Source: Montifringilla adamsi
Taxonomy: Eukaryota; Chordata; Aves; Passeriformes; Passeridae
NCBI GenBank assembly: GCA_017590115.1
Contig: JAGGNK010011225.1
Span: 2,543,387-2,607,386, forward strand
Direction of reading: 5' to 3'
DNA: 64,000 nucleotides
Of this stretch, positions 49,883 to 61,599 are shown in pieces. A model generated the notes under the pieces. It did not search any database, was not told the origin of the DNA, and saw only the letters and a program-made list of their open reading frames with translations. Every line of letters begins with the position of its first letter. The first letter of the stretch is position 1. The position numbers and the translations under genes were made by a program.

Positions 49883-49978
49883 TAAATGGCTGGAGTCAGT
49901 TGATTAAAACCCTGCATTTTGTTTATATGATTATTTTCTTTTAGCCTAATAACATGAAACACTTTGCTATGTTGTACT
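49883..49978. repeat. Direct repeat R2, right of the LTR-like insert
   Basis: The clear part is 49897-49978 (82 bp), starting CAGTTGATTAAAACCC and ending ATGTTGTACT, after which the sequence diverges (CTTTAAAAAGC). Fourteen bases (49883-49896) lie between the proposed LTR end and the clear repeat and align only weakly with the sequence left of R1. Confidence 0.85.
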
Positions 49979-52900
49979 CTTTAAAAAGCTGGAAGTTTAA
50001 TACAAATAATAACAGCATGCATTGCAGTCCATCAGGGATAGTTGAGTTGCAAACAGAGGAACAAACTTAAGTTTGTTTAATGATTTCTGGTGAACACAAG
50101 TAATGATTTTCTTGAGTACAAGACCAGCAGATATGAGTATTCACCAGATATACGAGAGGTCTTTTGCAGCCAGAATTCCTCAATTAAGAGAAGTGAAAAA
50201 AAGCAGACTCTAAATATAGCTGTTTCATGCCAAATCCATTTGCATAATTTAAAATTTTAATATCCAACCATTGGCCCAATTAAGTTTCTTCTTGTCAAAT
50301 ATTATTTTGGTTTATGAAAGCATGACTGACCTTGAGATAACTTGAGCAGCTGCATTTGTAGTTGAAATGCTCCAGGCAGAATGGATGTCCTGGCAGCACT
50401 AGCATGTGAATCAGTGAAGTCATACTGAAATAGAACACATCTTACACAGTTCACACACATCCAACACCCATCTCAAAGATGGTCTTTTTTTAATGTAAAT
50501 CTTCTTTTCTCCTCTTACGTAGTCCACAATTTTTTATGAAATTTACCAGTAAATTTGTTCTTTTTTGCTATTGTTTCTACACACTGCAATACATGTACTT
50601 CCAAAGAAGTTTAGCACAGTACTTGCAGTAACTGGAGCTTAAACACATATATGAACATAGTGGGGAGAGTAGGGGGAATCCTCCCTCTTGAAGACATCCT
50701 AAACAAAAAAAAACTTTTATACCTTAAATGCCTAATACTGGTTATTCTAGAGCACATTACAGTACCTTTTAGCAAAGCTCCTTCTATCCCAAAACAAAAT
50801 TTTCAATGTATGTTCATGCATCTGTATATGTACCTTTGCAGGAACAACGAAAGCTTTCTAAAATCCATGCCCACAGGCTGCAGAGCATGTGGATGGATCT
50901 TTCTGAATATTTGACCACCCAAATGTATCTGCGAAAACCTCTGAATACTCAACAGTTTAGGAAGTCAGCCATCTACAACACCTAAATACAAATTAATGCC
51001 AGACTTTAGAGGCAATTGTCCTGGTCTCCTAAACCCTGGAGCATTGATTGAACATTAAGAAAGAAACCGCTTTACACAGAGTTAAAGCTAATAAAACTAA
51101 GCAGAGATTTTAAAGGATAGAATATATATATTCCGAAGGATAGAATACAGAATAAGCTATAACACTTGTTTTGGTAGCATTAAAATAAAGAGAAACAAAT
51201 TTGGTATTATTCAATTGTAAAGCTTAACTGGTTTACTACCTTAAAGAAAATTTATTACAAAATGCAATCAATATATGTTCTATAAAGCACAAACAATCAC
51301 AGTTAAGAGCCAAAGTATTTTCATATGATGCAAAAATTAGGTGCAAAGTAGTAACATAGATTCACCAACAGCATCCATGAAAAGGAAGTTTGCAATAAAT
51401 ATAGAAACTAATGCTCATGTTCTTAAAAATAGAACATCTGTCAGTTTATAAACACTTTTTAAAGGACTAAAAATATTTGAATGTATCAAAGACCTCTGCC
51501 TCATTTGTTCAAAATTTAGACCTTAGGCCACAGTGGTTGTGTTACAATGATGTTAGGCATTAATTTTTCTGTATTACACCTTGAAAATCTCCAAGCCACT
51601 TTTAACTGATGTTTATGACTAAAGATACAAGGTTTCTTAAAGAGTTATCACATTTATTGGTTTCAGCTGTAAGACCCACAATGTTAATCATTTAGAATGT
51701 CTTTAAAATTAAATCTCTCATGACAACTCACTAAGACAGTTCCACAAAATGACCGACAACATGCTTAATGATGACATTTAAAGCTGGTTTCACTCAAAAA
51801 CAGTTGTCACATTTTATATATTCTGTCTGCAGACAATTTCCACATCAGGCGTCCTCAGCTTTCAAGTGTAATTACTTTTCTCTTTTTGCTAATAACAATA
51901 AACTCCCAAATTGAAACTTAATCTAAAGGATATCTTCTGCTGGATTAGAAGATAAAAATACATAACATCTAAGGCCCTAGAAAATATAGAGCAGCTATTT
52001 TTTTTCCCTGAATGTATAGCAGTTTTATATATAGGATAATTAATGTTTCAAGTAGGAAAATCTGTCCTCCACTGCTAGAGGTGTTTCATATAAAAGCCGA
52101 AGTTAACTACCTAGAGATAAGGAAATTGCTCAGTATTCAGGGGGAAAGTTTTTATTTCCCTCCCCAGCATTACCAGTGGAGATAAATACTTGCAGCATGT
52201 CTATTGGTATTAGCAAAATTTCATTTCCTTTACTTAGACTTATAGAATCATTTACTCAGGGCAGTAAGTCTTTCCTTTAGCAGTCTAATATCTGACTGTA
52301 GATATTGAAGTATTGGTATTTTGGCCAGATATTAAAATAAAAATTCCTCAAAACATATAGGTAGGTATTGAAATATTTCATTTTAGGTGAATTTTGTAGC
52401 TACCCACAACCTAGGTAGTAAGTTAAACCTGTGTTCAGCCTGAATAAGCTCTACTTCAAAACCTACTTCTTCCTTTACTGCATTGTCTCACAGTTCAGTG
52501 AATTAATACCTAAAGTGGATACAAAGCTATTCATCTTTGCAGGTGCACAAGTATGACGGCATAGAACCTACAGCATATGTCATGCCCAGGCAAGTACATC
52601 CACAGGAGCTGAAATGGGCTCTCATAGGTCAAATGGGCATCCTTGGTGAGCCTGTCCAGGATTACTAATGCTCATTAGTGCTCTCAAGGTACTTATCTCT
52701 TATCAAGTAGGGGGGGTTTTAAAACCAGAAAGTTTTAACTTTTGTGCTTCCATCTCAGAGAATTATTTTTGTTTAATTAATAACTTCCTATCTTTGGTCA
52801 AGGGAAAATGGAGTCTCTGCTGAAGTAAAAAAAAACCAAAAATGCAACATACCTCAGCATACTACACCCTTATAATCCATAGAATGGTATAAACCTTATT

Positions 52901-53081
52901 GCTTTCCAGAAAAATGTTTTAACTCATGCAGAAATTAAATTTACCACAGCAGTTATAATGTAATGACATCATGTAATAAATTTCTGATGTTACAAAAAGC
53001 AGCTCTGGTCATTAGAAGCATTTTTCACAGTTTTAATTGCATTTTTCCATTTAGCCCAGGTCATCAGGATATCTATTCACC

Positions 53082-53105
53082 TTTTTTTTTTTTTTTTTTT
53101 TTTTT
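53082..53105. repeat. Poly-T tract (T24)
   Basis: A homopolymer run of 24 T between CTATTCACC and CAAATGAGC. Confidence 0.85.
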
Positions 53106-56100
53106 CAAATGAGCTGCTTCTACTGAAAATAGATGGCTCAGGGTTGAGATTGGACTTTTTTCACCTTCCGGATGAATCAGTTGCTTCTCCATGCATGCCT
53201 GAGCCACTGCCTACTCATCCCTCAGTAGGCATTTCCAAATGAAATGAAAGAAACAGACACCAGGGAATCAAAGGTTGATGAGCCTTTTAGCTAGCCTGAG
53301 AACCATTACTGAGTTTCGTTTCTGTTGGTTCCTGTTCAGTCTGCCCTAGTGCTGTTTCAGCTGGCGAATAATGACTCATTTATGAATAATAGCCTTGCTC
53401 ATCTTCACAACAACTGTTAGTAAAAGGTCACTTCAGCTCTGAAAATGTTTGCATTTCCCTTTTCTTGTTGTAATAAAATCTTCAACTGATGCAACATGCA
53501 ATTCAAAATGCTTTCTTTTTTTATTACACAGTTGGAATCAAAATGGGATGTTGCTTGCAATGTAATGTTTCTCTCACTAGATGAGAGAAATTAATTCTAC
53601 CTATTTTACTATAAGAGTAACATGCTCTTACAGCTTATGTAGTACATTTTAATTATGTGTATTTTCAAAGAAAGAGCAAAAGAACAAGCAGCAGATAAGA
53701 GGTGAACTTTCACAGTAAAACTGTGAATGGGTATATATAAATGTATACAATGTGTGGAAAATACTGCATGAGGATGATGTGCCGTTGTAAATCTCCTAGG
53801 TTCTGTATGGTTTCTACATCTTTAATTTTCTCACATTTAAATGTCATGGCTGTGTCATGTTTTTTATCTTATTTGGTGGTTTGTTTTTTTTTTTTTTTTT
53901 CTTTCCCCAAGAGTAATTCAAATTTGCTTACTCTTTTTACATGAACTACAGATGCTAACAAGTGCTGCTCCTATAAAGGATGAACTGTAGACACATCACA
54001 TTCTGACACAAATTAATTCTCCATTTTTAAAGAATGAACACTTGAAAAAAGGGTGTTCTCAAAAATGGGGAATGCTAAAAATATACATGAAATAAAATAA
54101 ATTTAACACTGAAATGCTTTATGTTACTTACTTCTGAGGTGAATGTAAGTACACCCAAAATAAATAATTAGGTACAAATGTTTTTACACAGATTTCAGAA
54201 CAAAAGTAATTTTGGCAAATATTTTAACAGAAAAAAACACCGCGTGCCATAAAACTGTGCTTCAAGGCATATTTATGCTTTGGCAAAATTATTCATAGTG
54301 GTATGTAGGTCACCACAACAGCTGACATAATAAAGGTTAATGGCATAGAAGCTCAGCATTGCTGTGCACAATATGTAAAGTAAGGATATTTCCATGCAAT
54401 CTGTATAATTTTCATGCTTTGCATTAGCCTTCACCTACACAACTGTCTTCCAATCTCATGTCTATGTTTGATATGGAGCCCTTCTATAAAATGTCATTAA
54501 AAAGTTATTACTCAGTAAAACATCACTGTTCATGCTCTTCAACATGTGGTTTTTCTTGCAGAAACAGAGAGGTAAAGAGAAAACAATATGTTAGAACTGA
54601 AAGGAAAGCCACAGATATGGTGTGAAGTTGAGTAAAGAAAATATTAAAAAAAAAAAAAAGAAAAAAAAGAAAAAAGCAAATGTTATTTTATTAGCCTGTA
54701 TAAAATCAGGCATTCATACTTGAAATTGCTCCCTGTAAGAGTACAGGTGGCTGTGGTCATAAGCACAGAGGGAGCCAAAGTCTCATAGGCCTGGCTGTTG
54801 TTTCTTCTGTCTTGAAAAGGTCTCTAAATCTGTCTTAAAAATGTTGATGAATTCTCTCTTCTACGCCTGCCAGCTTTCTCTTCCTCTACAGCAATGCTTC
54901 TAATGTAGTAACAATGGAAAAATGCCTCCCCCAGTCTCACAAGATAGAAGAGCTAGCTTTTTATTCATTAGTGTGTTATAACACCAAAGAAACTCTTTGG
55001 GAAAGATTTTGTACTGCTTGTGCAAACTGTGCCAACGTGGGTTATCCCCACCTTCTGGAAGTACCTGAATGAAAACAGTACACAGAGCTCTTGTGTTTTT
55101 CCCTTTGTAAAAGCAAACTCAAGAAGACCTCATGCTTCCAGCCTGCACTGAACCTATGAATCAGGCAAGCTTATTTGGGACACTTAATTAGTCCAGAACT
55201 TCAGAGCTGCAGTATGAAGGGAATGGCCTGACCTTGAGAAGAGCATCCCAAGCACGCAGCACATCTCCCAGCCGGCAGCTCTTATACCTTTACTGCACCA
55301 ACCTTAATTCTCAGTAATAAGTCAGGTTCCTTTTTTATGAGACACAGCAATGCAGCTAAACATAATCTTGTGTTCACGCAGCCTGTCTTCATTAATATAA
55401 ATCTCATTTTCCCTTTAAGATGTGCCTGTGTTTTCTGCAACATCAAAACTCTACAATTTCCCTAAGACCACCTGAAAGTTGAAGTAGGTGGGCTATGACA
55501 AAGCTGTCATTATCTGGCTTTGGCAAAAAAATTGTTATCCCTTTTTCATCCACCTTGAAAAAAAAAAATCTTTACATATCATCAGACATTTAATAGAGTT
55601 TTAAAACATATTAGAATGATAATTCTTTATAATTCCAAAAGTTTTATTTTGTATCACAGACCAAGTTAATAAATTCCTCCCACCAGAGTACTGAGAAATA
55701 TATTTCTTCCTTTCAAAACAACAGAGTGAACTCATTCCTACTGCAAAATACAAACATAAGTCTCACTTTTCCCACTGGAATTTTGAACACATTAGTTTGT
55801 TATTCACCCAGGAATCACCTCTGGTTATGCACCCTGCATTCTATTTTTTCCAGCAGAAATGATGAAACATTTGCAATGAATACATGCCAAAAAGTCAGTT
55901 TAATTTTTTTAAATAATTGGAAATCTACACTTTTTCACTCATTGGCGTTTCTTACTATCTGTGATAGAATTCAGAAAGTCACATATTTATGACCAAACCT
56001 GGCCATGCTCTCCAGATTTATATAGCAAATACAATCTCTTCCAATTTCAGCTTCAGTCAACACATTAAATACAGTGCACGCAATTCTAATTATTCTTCTA

Positions 56101-56663
56101 CTGTAGCAAGGCAAATACAAGCTAAGATGGAAATTAGCTGCTAAACATACAGCTCAAACCTGCACCCAGAACTTCCATTAGATCACTCCAGAGAGAAATT
56201 TATAGATCAAGTTAGCTGAGTAGTAATTTACTCATTTCAATTTTTCACAGGTTAATTTTGCCAAGACCAGGAACACATCTGTTTCAGTTAATTCAAGGTA
56301 ATTCACTTAAATTATTATCCACTCTGAAGTGAGTCAGCAGTTTCAATGAGTGCTCCTTATGTGTGCTGTCTGTGGGAGTAATCCCACAGTCAACATCAGA
56401 AAACTCAACAATTTTTAACAACCAAACTGCTAAGGTGCTGATAATTTTTGAAGGTCTGGTCTTAGCCTTAACTGAAATCTATTGGGAGCTGGGGGAAGCA
56501 TTCTTTCCAATCTTCACTGAATCAACCCATTAATATGAGCATGTTTCTGTAAAACACCTATGACAGTATATCTATCAGTATACCAATAAATATCAGCACA
56601 TAAAAAAACTTTTGTGTTAAATATTAAGAAGTACATTACCCAGATAGTGGAATTGCTCCTCAA

Positions 56664-56721
56664 ATCTCTCTGAGAGAGAATATTTTATCACTTTTATCAC
56701 TCTCTGAGAGTAATATTTTAT
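56664..56721. repeat. Two-copy tandem repeat of about 32 bp
   Basis: CTCTCTGAGAG followed by AATATTTTATC occurs twice (from about 56667 and 56699), with CACTTTTATCA between. The copies differ by a 1-2-bp indel and one substitution. Confidence 0.7.
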
Positions 56722-57780
56722 CGCTTATGTCTGTTACACCCTAAAAGTGTGGTTTCCTGAGGACTATCTGAAATCCTGTTCACTTCAGTACCAGTTCACA
56801 GAGTTGACAGCATGACTAGAAATGTGAGGGCAAGAATAGAAGCAGCATTTAAGTCACCTGGAGATTTCAGTTTATTATATCCTAATACCTTTCCTTAAGT
56901 TTATATTAAAAATTATAATTAAAAATTAGTGAGGTGAAGAGACTACAAGACCTTGCATGGCAACTAACAAGGAATGATTGCCATTCTCAAAGTAAAAATT
57001 ATTTTTTTCATGTTCAGAAGTAAACAAAAACAAAAAATATGGGTTATTTCCAATCCTTCCCCTTCACAATAATCTTTTCTCCAATATACACAATATTTTT
57101 GACCTTCTTTTGAACCAGAATTTCCAGGGTTCTGAAGCAGATCAGATATTAATTTCAGCAACCTGAAGACCTGTTTTTAACAAACAAGAGGTATTAATTA
57201 ACATCATTAAAAACTGAAAGCTGTTTTTATTTGCCAGATATTTCAAGATATATTTCCATTGCTAGATTGTAATTATCCTCATGTAAGAATCAAAGCACAT
57301 CAAACTTATACAAATATCTTAAAGCTTATTCTAATTCACACAATTTCCTTCAAAGAATTCAGCTACATTGCACAGCAAATCCTTCACAAATCTAGTTAAA
57401 CCGTTTTTGGCATTTGTATGATAATCTGCCTTTTCTTACTTAAGGATGTTTATTCTTGACTGCTCACTAACAAAGAAAATGACATTTTAAGGTGCCTACA
57501 AAAGCTGAATGCCAGTTATAAGAGAAGCAACCTATGAGTCAGAACAGTTGTGTTTTATTCCCAATTCTTTTAGTCCTTTTCCCTGCAAACTAGGGCAAGT
57601 CACATCAAATCTCTCTTTTCTTTTGTTTGCTCTCTTGATGTACCCTTCTGGAAGCTCCTCTGAGAACAGACTTTCCATGTACCTACCAGTGTCCCAAGGA
57701 GGCCTCACTCTTAGTGAGTAGTGAGGTCTTCTGGGTCTTTCATGTTAGATTCTACATACTAAATTATGAATAAAATATAC

Positions 57781-57825
57781 TTTTTTTTTCTTTTTTTCTT
57801 TTTTTTGTGTGTGTGTGTGTGTGTG
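57781..57825. repeat. T-rich tract followed by (TG)n
   Basis: Runs of T interrupted by single C lead into about ten TG units ending near 57825. It is a compound microsatellite. Confidence 0.9.
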
Positions 57826-58171
57826 GTTTAAAAATATACATGGGTAAAGTGTTAACTTTTTTCTCTAAAACAGCCAGGATTTTCAGAATCTAATATTGTG
57901 GGACTGCTATAGACAAAAAGAGTGGAAGAATGATACTCAAACCTAAGCAGTTAATTTTGCTACTTTAAAGAAGCAGTCCTTGCAAGAAAATTACTGATAT
58001 AAAGAAAGGAAAAAAAGTAACCTTATTTACGCCTTCTCCTCCTGTTCTTGATGGTGTAAGTAAATATTACGGAGTAAGGACCAGATCTGAGATTCTGACT
58101 ATTCTCTGTCGCTGGAAAAGAAATCTAGATTTAATTTTTTTGTTACAATGTAGTGTAGCTTACTCGTTACC

Positions 58172-58193
58172 AAAAAAAAAAAAAAAAAAAAAA
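58172..58193. repeat. Poly-A tract (A22)
   Basis: A homopolymer of 22 A after CTCGTTACC. Confidence 0.85.
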
Positions 58194-59234
58194 GGAATGC
58201 AACAATTCCTGTTGAAAAAGATGTGTATTGCTGCACAATGTTTCAATTATGGAATATGCTGATTTTTCACTCATATTGAAAAACTTCAATTTTTGCTTTA
58301 CTCAACACTCAGATTAAAATTTCCAAGGAAATTCTCAGCTCATCTGCATTAAGGCAAACTATGTTACTCTTTTTTTTTTTTTTTTTCCCAACTTATTTGT
58401 CTTACAAAGGCTATAATTAATTTAAGGCATCTCTTGGGAGTAGTGGTGAGGGAGAAGAAACATGGACAGAGAAATAAGAGAAGATATGAGAGAAAAAAAA
58501 ATTATCTCTGACCACAGAAAAACTCTGAAAACAGTTAAATTCTCACCTAGACTGGAAATGGGAATACTACTTTTTGTATGCAGCACAATAAAGCAGTAAA
58601 ATTTTAAATGCCCTTGGCAGCTCAGTGGTGTATTTTCTGTTACCAGGTACAATTCCAAGGGCTGAACTGTTTGCCTAAGGGATACATCGGGGGTTTTTGG
58701 AACAAAAATATCTGAGGTATTTTTTCCCACTCTGTATGGAAGATCTGGTTCAGAAATAGTCTCAGAATCTTCTTTAATTCTTAGGCTCCAAATAAGCAAA
58801 CCCTTACAGACATGTTTAATTAATGGGTTCAAGAACATTGAGTTTTGATTAATATAATAAAAAGAAACTACCAAAAGCAACAGATTTAAGATAATTCAAC
58901 CACAACAACAGGCTGGAAACTTTGTGTATTTTCTAAAAAGAAAAGAAAGATGTTTTCTGTGAACAGTTCAAATGTCAAACCTAGGCAATATTTTAAAATA
59001 ACATAATTTCCTACTCCAATGTAAGTTCAGTGCTCAAACTTCACAAAAACAAGGTCTGCCAGACTAAAGAAATGGTGTTCATATGACATGTGTTGCAGAA
59101 ATAGATTTTGAAATGGTACACATTGGCAGGTCTAATCCATTTCAAAATTCTGTGTCAACAGAATAATTTTTGTTAATAAATATGTTCTGATATGAAACAG
59201 AAAATATTTCACAATTGTGAAGATTTTTTTGTAA

Positions 59235-59720
59235 GCCTGAGCTGACCAGAAGTGGTGTGGCTCAGGCAACTGCTCAAAGTAAAAGAATAGGAACGTAGGA
59301 AAAAGGACTGGGAAATACCACTTTGGGAGTGCCTTGTTAGCAAGGAACTACCCAGAGGTTTCTACTCAGCAGAAAGAGACATTGAAGAGGCAAGAGCAAA
59401 GTTTCTCCAGGGCAGCCAAGAGCTGGGACAGCAAGGTGAAGCAGCACAAGCATGCCAAGTGCAGGATGAAGCAGAGTCAGACTGCCTGTGGGAGCAGCAG
59501 CCAGGAGACCTGAAATGCAGACAGTGACTGCCAGCATCTGTCCTGGGATGAGCAGCCAGGGAGCTGAAAATCACAAACTGAAAGAAGATTGTGGCCAAAG
59601 CAGTGGGAAGCAAAGAGCAGCCCAACTAATAGCCTTGCCAAGGAAAGGGCTGTACATAGTTTTAGATTTCAGGAAAGCAATTTTAGGGATGGCAGATCAT
59701 CTCGTTGCACTGTAAATTAT
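59235..59720. other. Unclassified GC-richer patch, hairpin at its left edge
   Basis: This purine- and GC-richer stretch is rich in CAG, AGCAG and CCAGG words. At its left edge GCCTGAGC (59235-59242) pairs with GCTCAGGC (59260-59267). Frames of 66-87 codons overlap on both strands, with no clear domain. One plus-strand stretch reads VLDFRKA, slightly reminiscent of the LDFSKAF block of LINE reverse transcriptases, but this is too short to support a call. Confidence 0.3.
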
Positions 59721-61023
59721 CCTGTTGCTTTTACCCCTTGGCAAATTACTTTTCATCAAATCAATCGATTCACATCTCAAAGTAAAAAAAAGCAGCAACC
59801 TTACTGAGCTCCAGAGAGACCAGTTTCATTTCCCCAAGGTTCTGGGGAAGGCTGAAGCTGGCATTTATCAGTGATCCACTACATTTCAGTTGGGAATTTT
59901 TGTTGTCAATCAAATCCTGGAGTAACTGTATTTATTCTCAAATCCACCCAGTGGAACAGAATATTTAATTCCCACTTCAAACCTAAAATAAGGCAATTTC
60001 ATTGAAAAACAAATATTAAGAGAATATAGCAGAATTTGAATATTTTTACTTTTTAATTTTATTGTTCCTGCACTCTTAAATTTTCTCTACTTACAGCTAT
60101 GCACCTTGGGGTAGAATTGTCCATGTTGCTTTCTTGCATCCAAGCTTGCCTGAGTTATAAAATAATACAGTGAGGGTTTTGGATTTGCTTTTAACCAAAA
60201 TGCTAATGTGTATAGAAGCCCTGGTAAGGACTTTCAGACTAAGAGTAAAATATCAATTCAATATTAGATGCAGCACATGAGAACCTGCTGCTGTTTCTCA
60301 AAACAAAAGGATACATGCCCTTCTTTTAGCACCTACTCTGAAAGGCTGGGGGGAAAAGATTCTTCCCTGGAGAACACTTAGCACCCTTTCCTTTCCTGAC
60401 CAAGGCAGGCACTTTCCACTATATTTTTTAGTATTTCCTAATGCAGATAAAAAGTTGGTGACCAGCTAGGTGCAGATCTCTTTCTCTAGCCCTTATGATC
60501 AACAACAGTGAAGTTTTTTCTCCCTATCTCTGCATGAAATTATGTGATTAAATGAAACTAAAGAAAATTATAGTAACTTCCACAGGTGAAATTGAAATTA
60601 CCTCCAAAGCATTCTCTATTTCTGTATGAAATATAGATGAAGAGTAAGATTCTGCAACAAAATAAATTGATTTTGGATCTGTTTCTCTTGCTTGACAAAT
60701 TTTTAATCAGACAATGGAGAAAGAGAGAAATGACCATCTGGCATTTCCTCCTGTACTCACATTTTAGATGATACGCCCTTTTATTTAGATAATGGTATAG
60801 TTTCTGACTTTATGGAAATATTTACAGACTGTGAGTTCTTGCAGTTTAACTGAGATTTTAAAGCCCAAAGGAATGAGCTTCCAAATTAATTCAAGGAAAA
60901 GCACATGCGTTGTCCTCTGGACAATCGTACCTGGTGGCACTGGAAAACATGGGTATTGACAGATATCTGTCAATTAAAGGCTGCAGTTCCCACCTTTTGT
61001 AAGACTAAATTTATTTTTTTAGG

Positions 61024-61579
61024 TGTTGGAATCTGAAATGCAAGGAATTCTCAGAACTTTGGGCCTATAAGCAAAAGCTTAGAATTAAACACAGGATTTG
61101 ATCTGAGACCTTGGAAAAGGCTTCCAAACTTAGGTGTTAGAAGCAAGAATGCAGATTTATAGTTTAAAGCAGAGACACTTTAAACTAAGTAACTGAAAGT
61201 TTAGCGTTTTGGAGTTTAAGATACAGAAAAAATAAAAGTAATTACATTAGTAAACAAGGAGTTCAGAATGCAGTACAGTAGGTTTGTGCATCATAACATG
61301 ATTGGCTAAGAAACCTTACACTGTAGCATTGGTCCATAAGATGAAATATTTAAGGACTGGGTGAAAAACATAAATGTCCTTGTTGACAGTGTTTTATTGG
61401 TCCATAAATCCTTAAAAGGTCTTGTAACTAAGGGTCTTGTGACCTTTTGAAACATACTGTAACGATGTGAGCTGAATTCACCCTTCCTGCCCATGTAGAA
61501 AATAAGAAAAATAAACCAAACCACATCATCAAAAACAATTCAAAAGTCCCATCTCAAATTCCTCCTAAAATTCCCCACA
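61024..61579 (+). mobile_element. LTR-like element with repeated ATTGG boxes (about 556 bp)
   Basis: It starts TGTTGGAATC and can be closed at ATTCCCCACA, giving TG...CA ends with imperfectly inverted termini. Three ATTGG (inverted CCAAT) boxes lie at 61301, 61328 and 61396. A TATA-like TTAAAAGG is at about 61412 and AATAAA at 61510-61515, about 65 bp before the proposed end, so the order is U3 enhancers, TATA, polyadenylation signal and U5. ATTGGTCCATAA occurs twice, an enhancer-like duplication. No target duplication was found at these ends; another possible right end is near 61591 (TTAGG at 61593-61597 would match the left flank) or 61820. No internal viral genes are adjacent. Confidence 0.55.
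61161..61186. repeat. Inverted repeat inside the LTR-like element
   Basis: AGTTTAAAG (61161-61169) and CTTTAAACT (61178-61186) are perfect reverse complements around an 8-nt loop. Confidence 0.85.
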
Positions 61580-61599
61580 AGTGAATTATCACTTAGGTT

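Larger units (their letters stand above)
49979..61020. other. Gene-free AT-rich block
   Basis: No gene was recognised. It holds T24 (53082-53105), T17 (53884-53900), an A-rich tract (54.64-54.68 kb), a 32-bp tandem duplication (56.66-56.72 kb), T-rich plus (TG)n (57.78-57.83 kb), A22 (58172-58193) and T17 (58370-58386). A GC-richer patch lies at 59.23-59.72 kb. The 152-codon minus-strand frame at 58.4-58.9 kb has no recognised domain. Confidence 0.55.

Noticed and set aside
58422..58880. 152-codon minus-strand frame
   Set aside because: One of the longest frames outside repeats, but composition is ordinary for AT-rich DNA. I recognise no domain and see no matching exon structure. A cross-species frame test would settle it.
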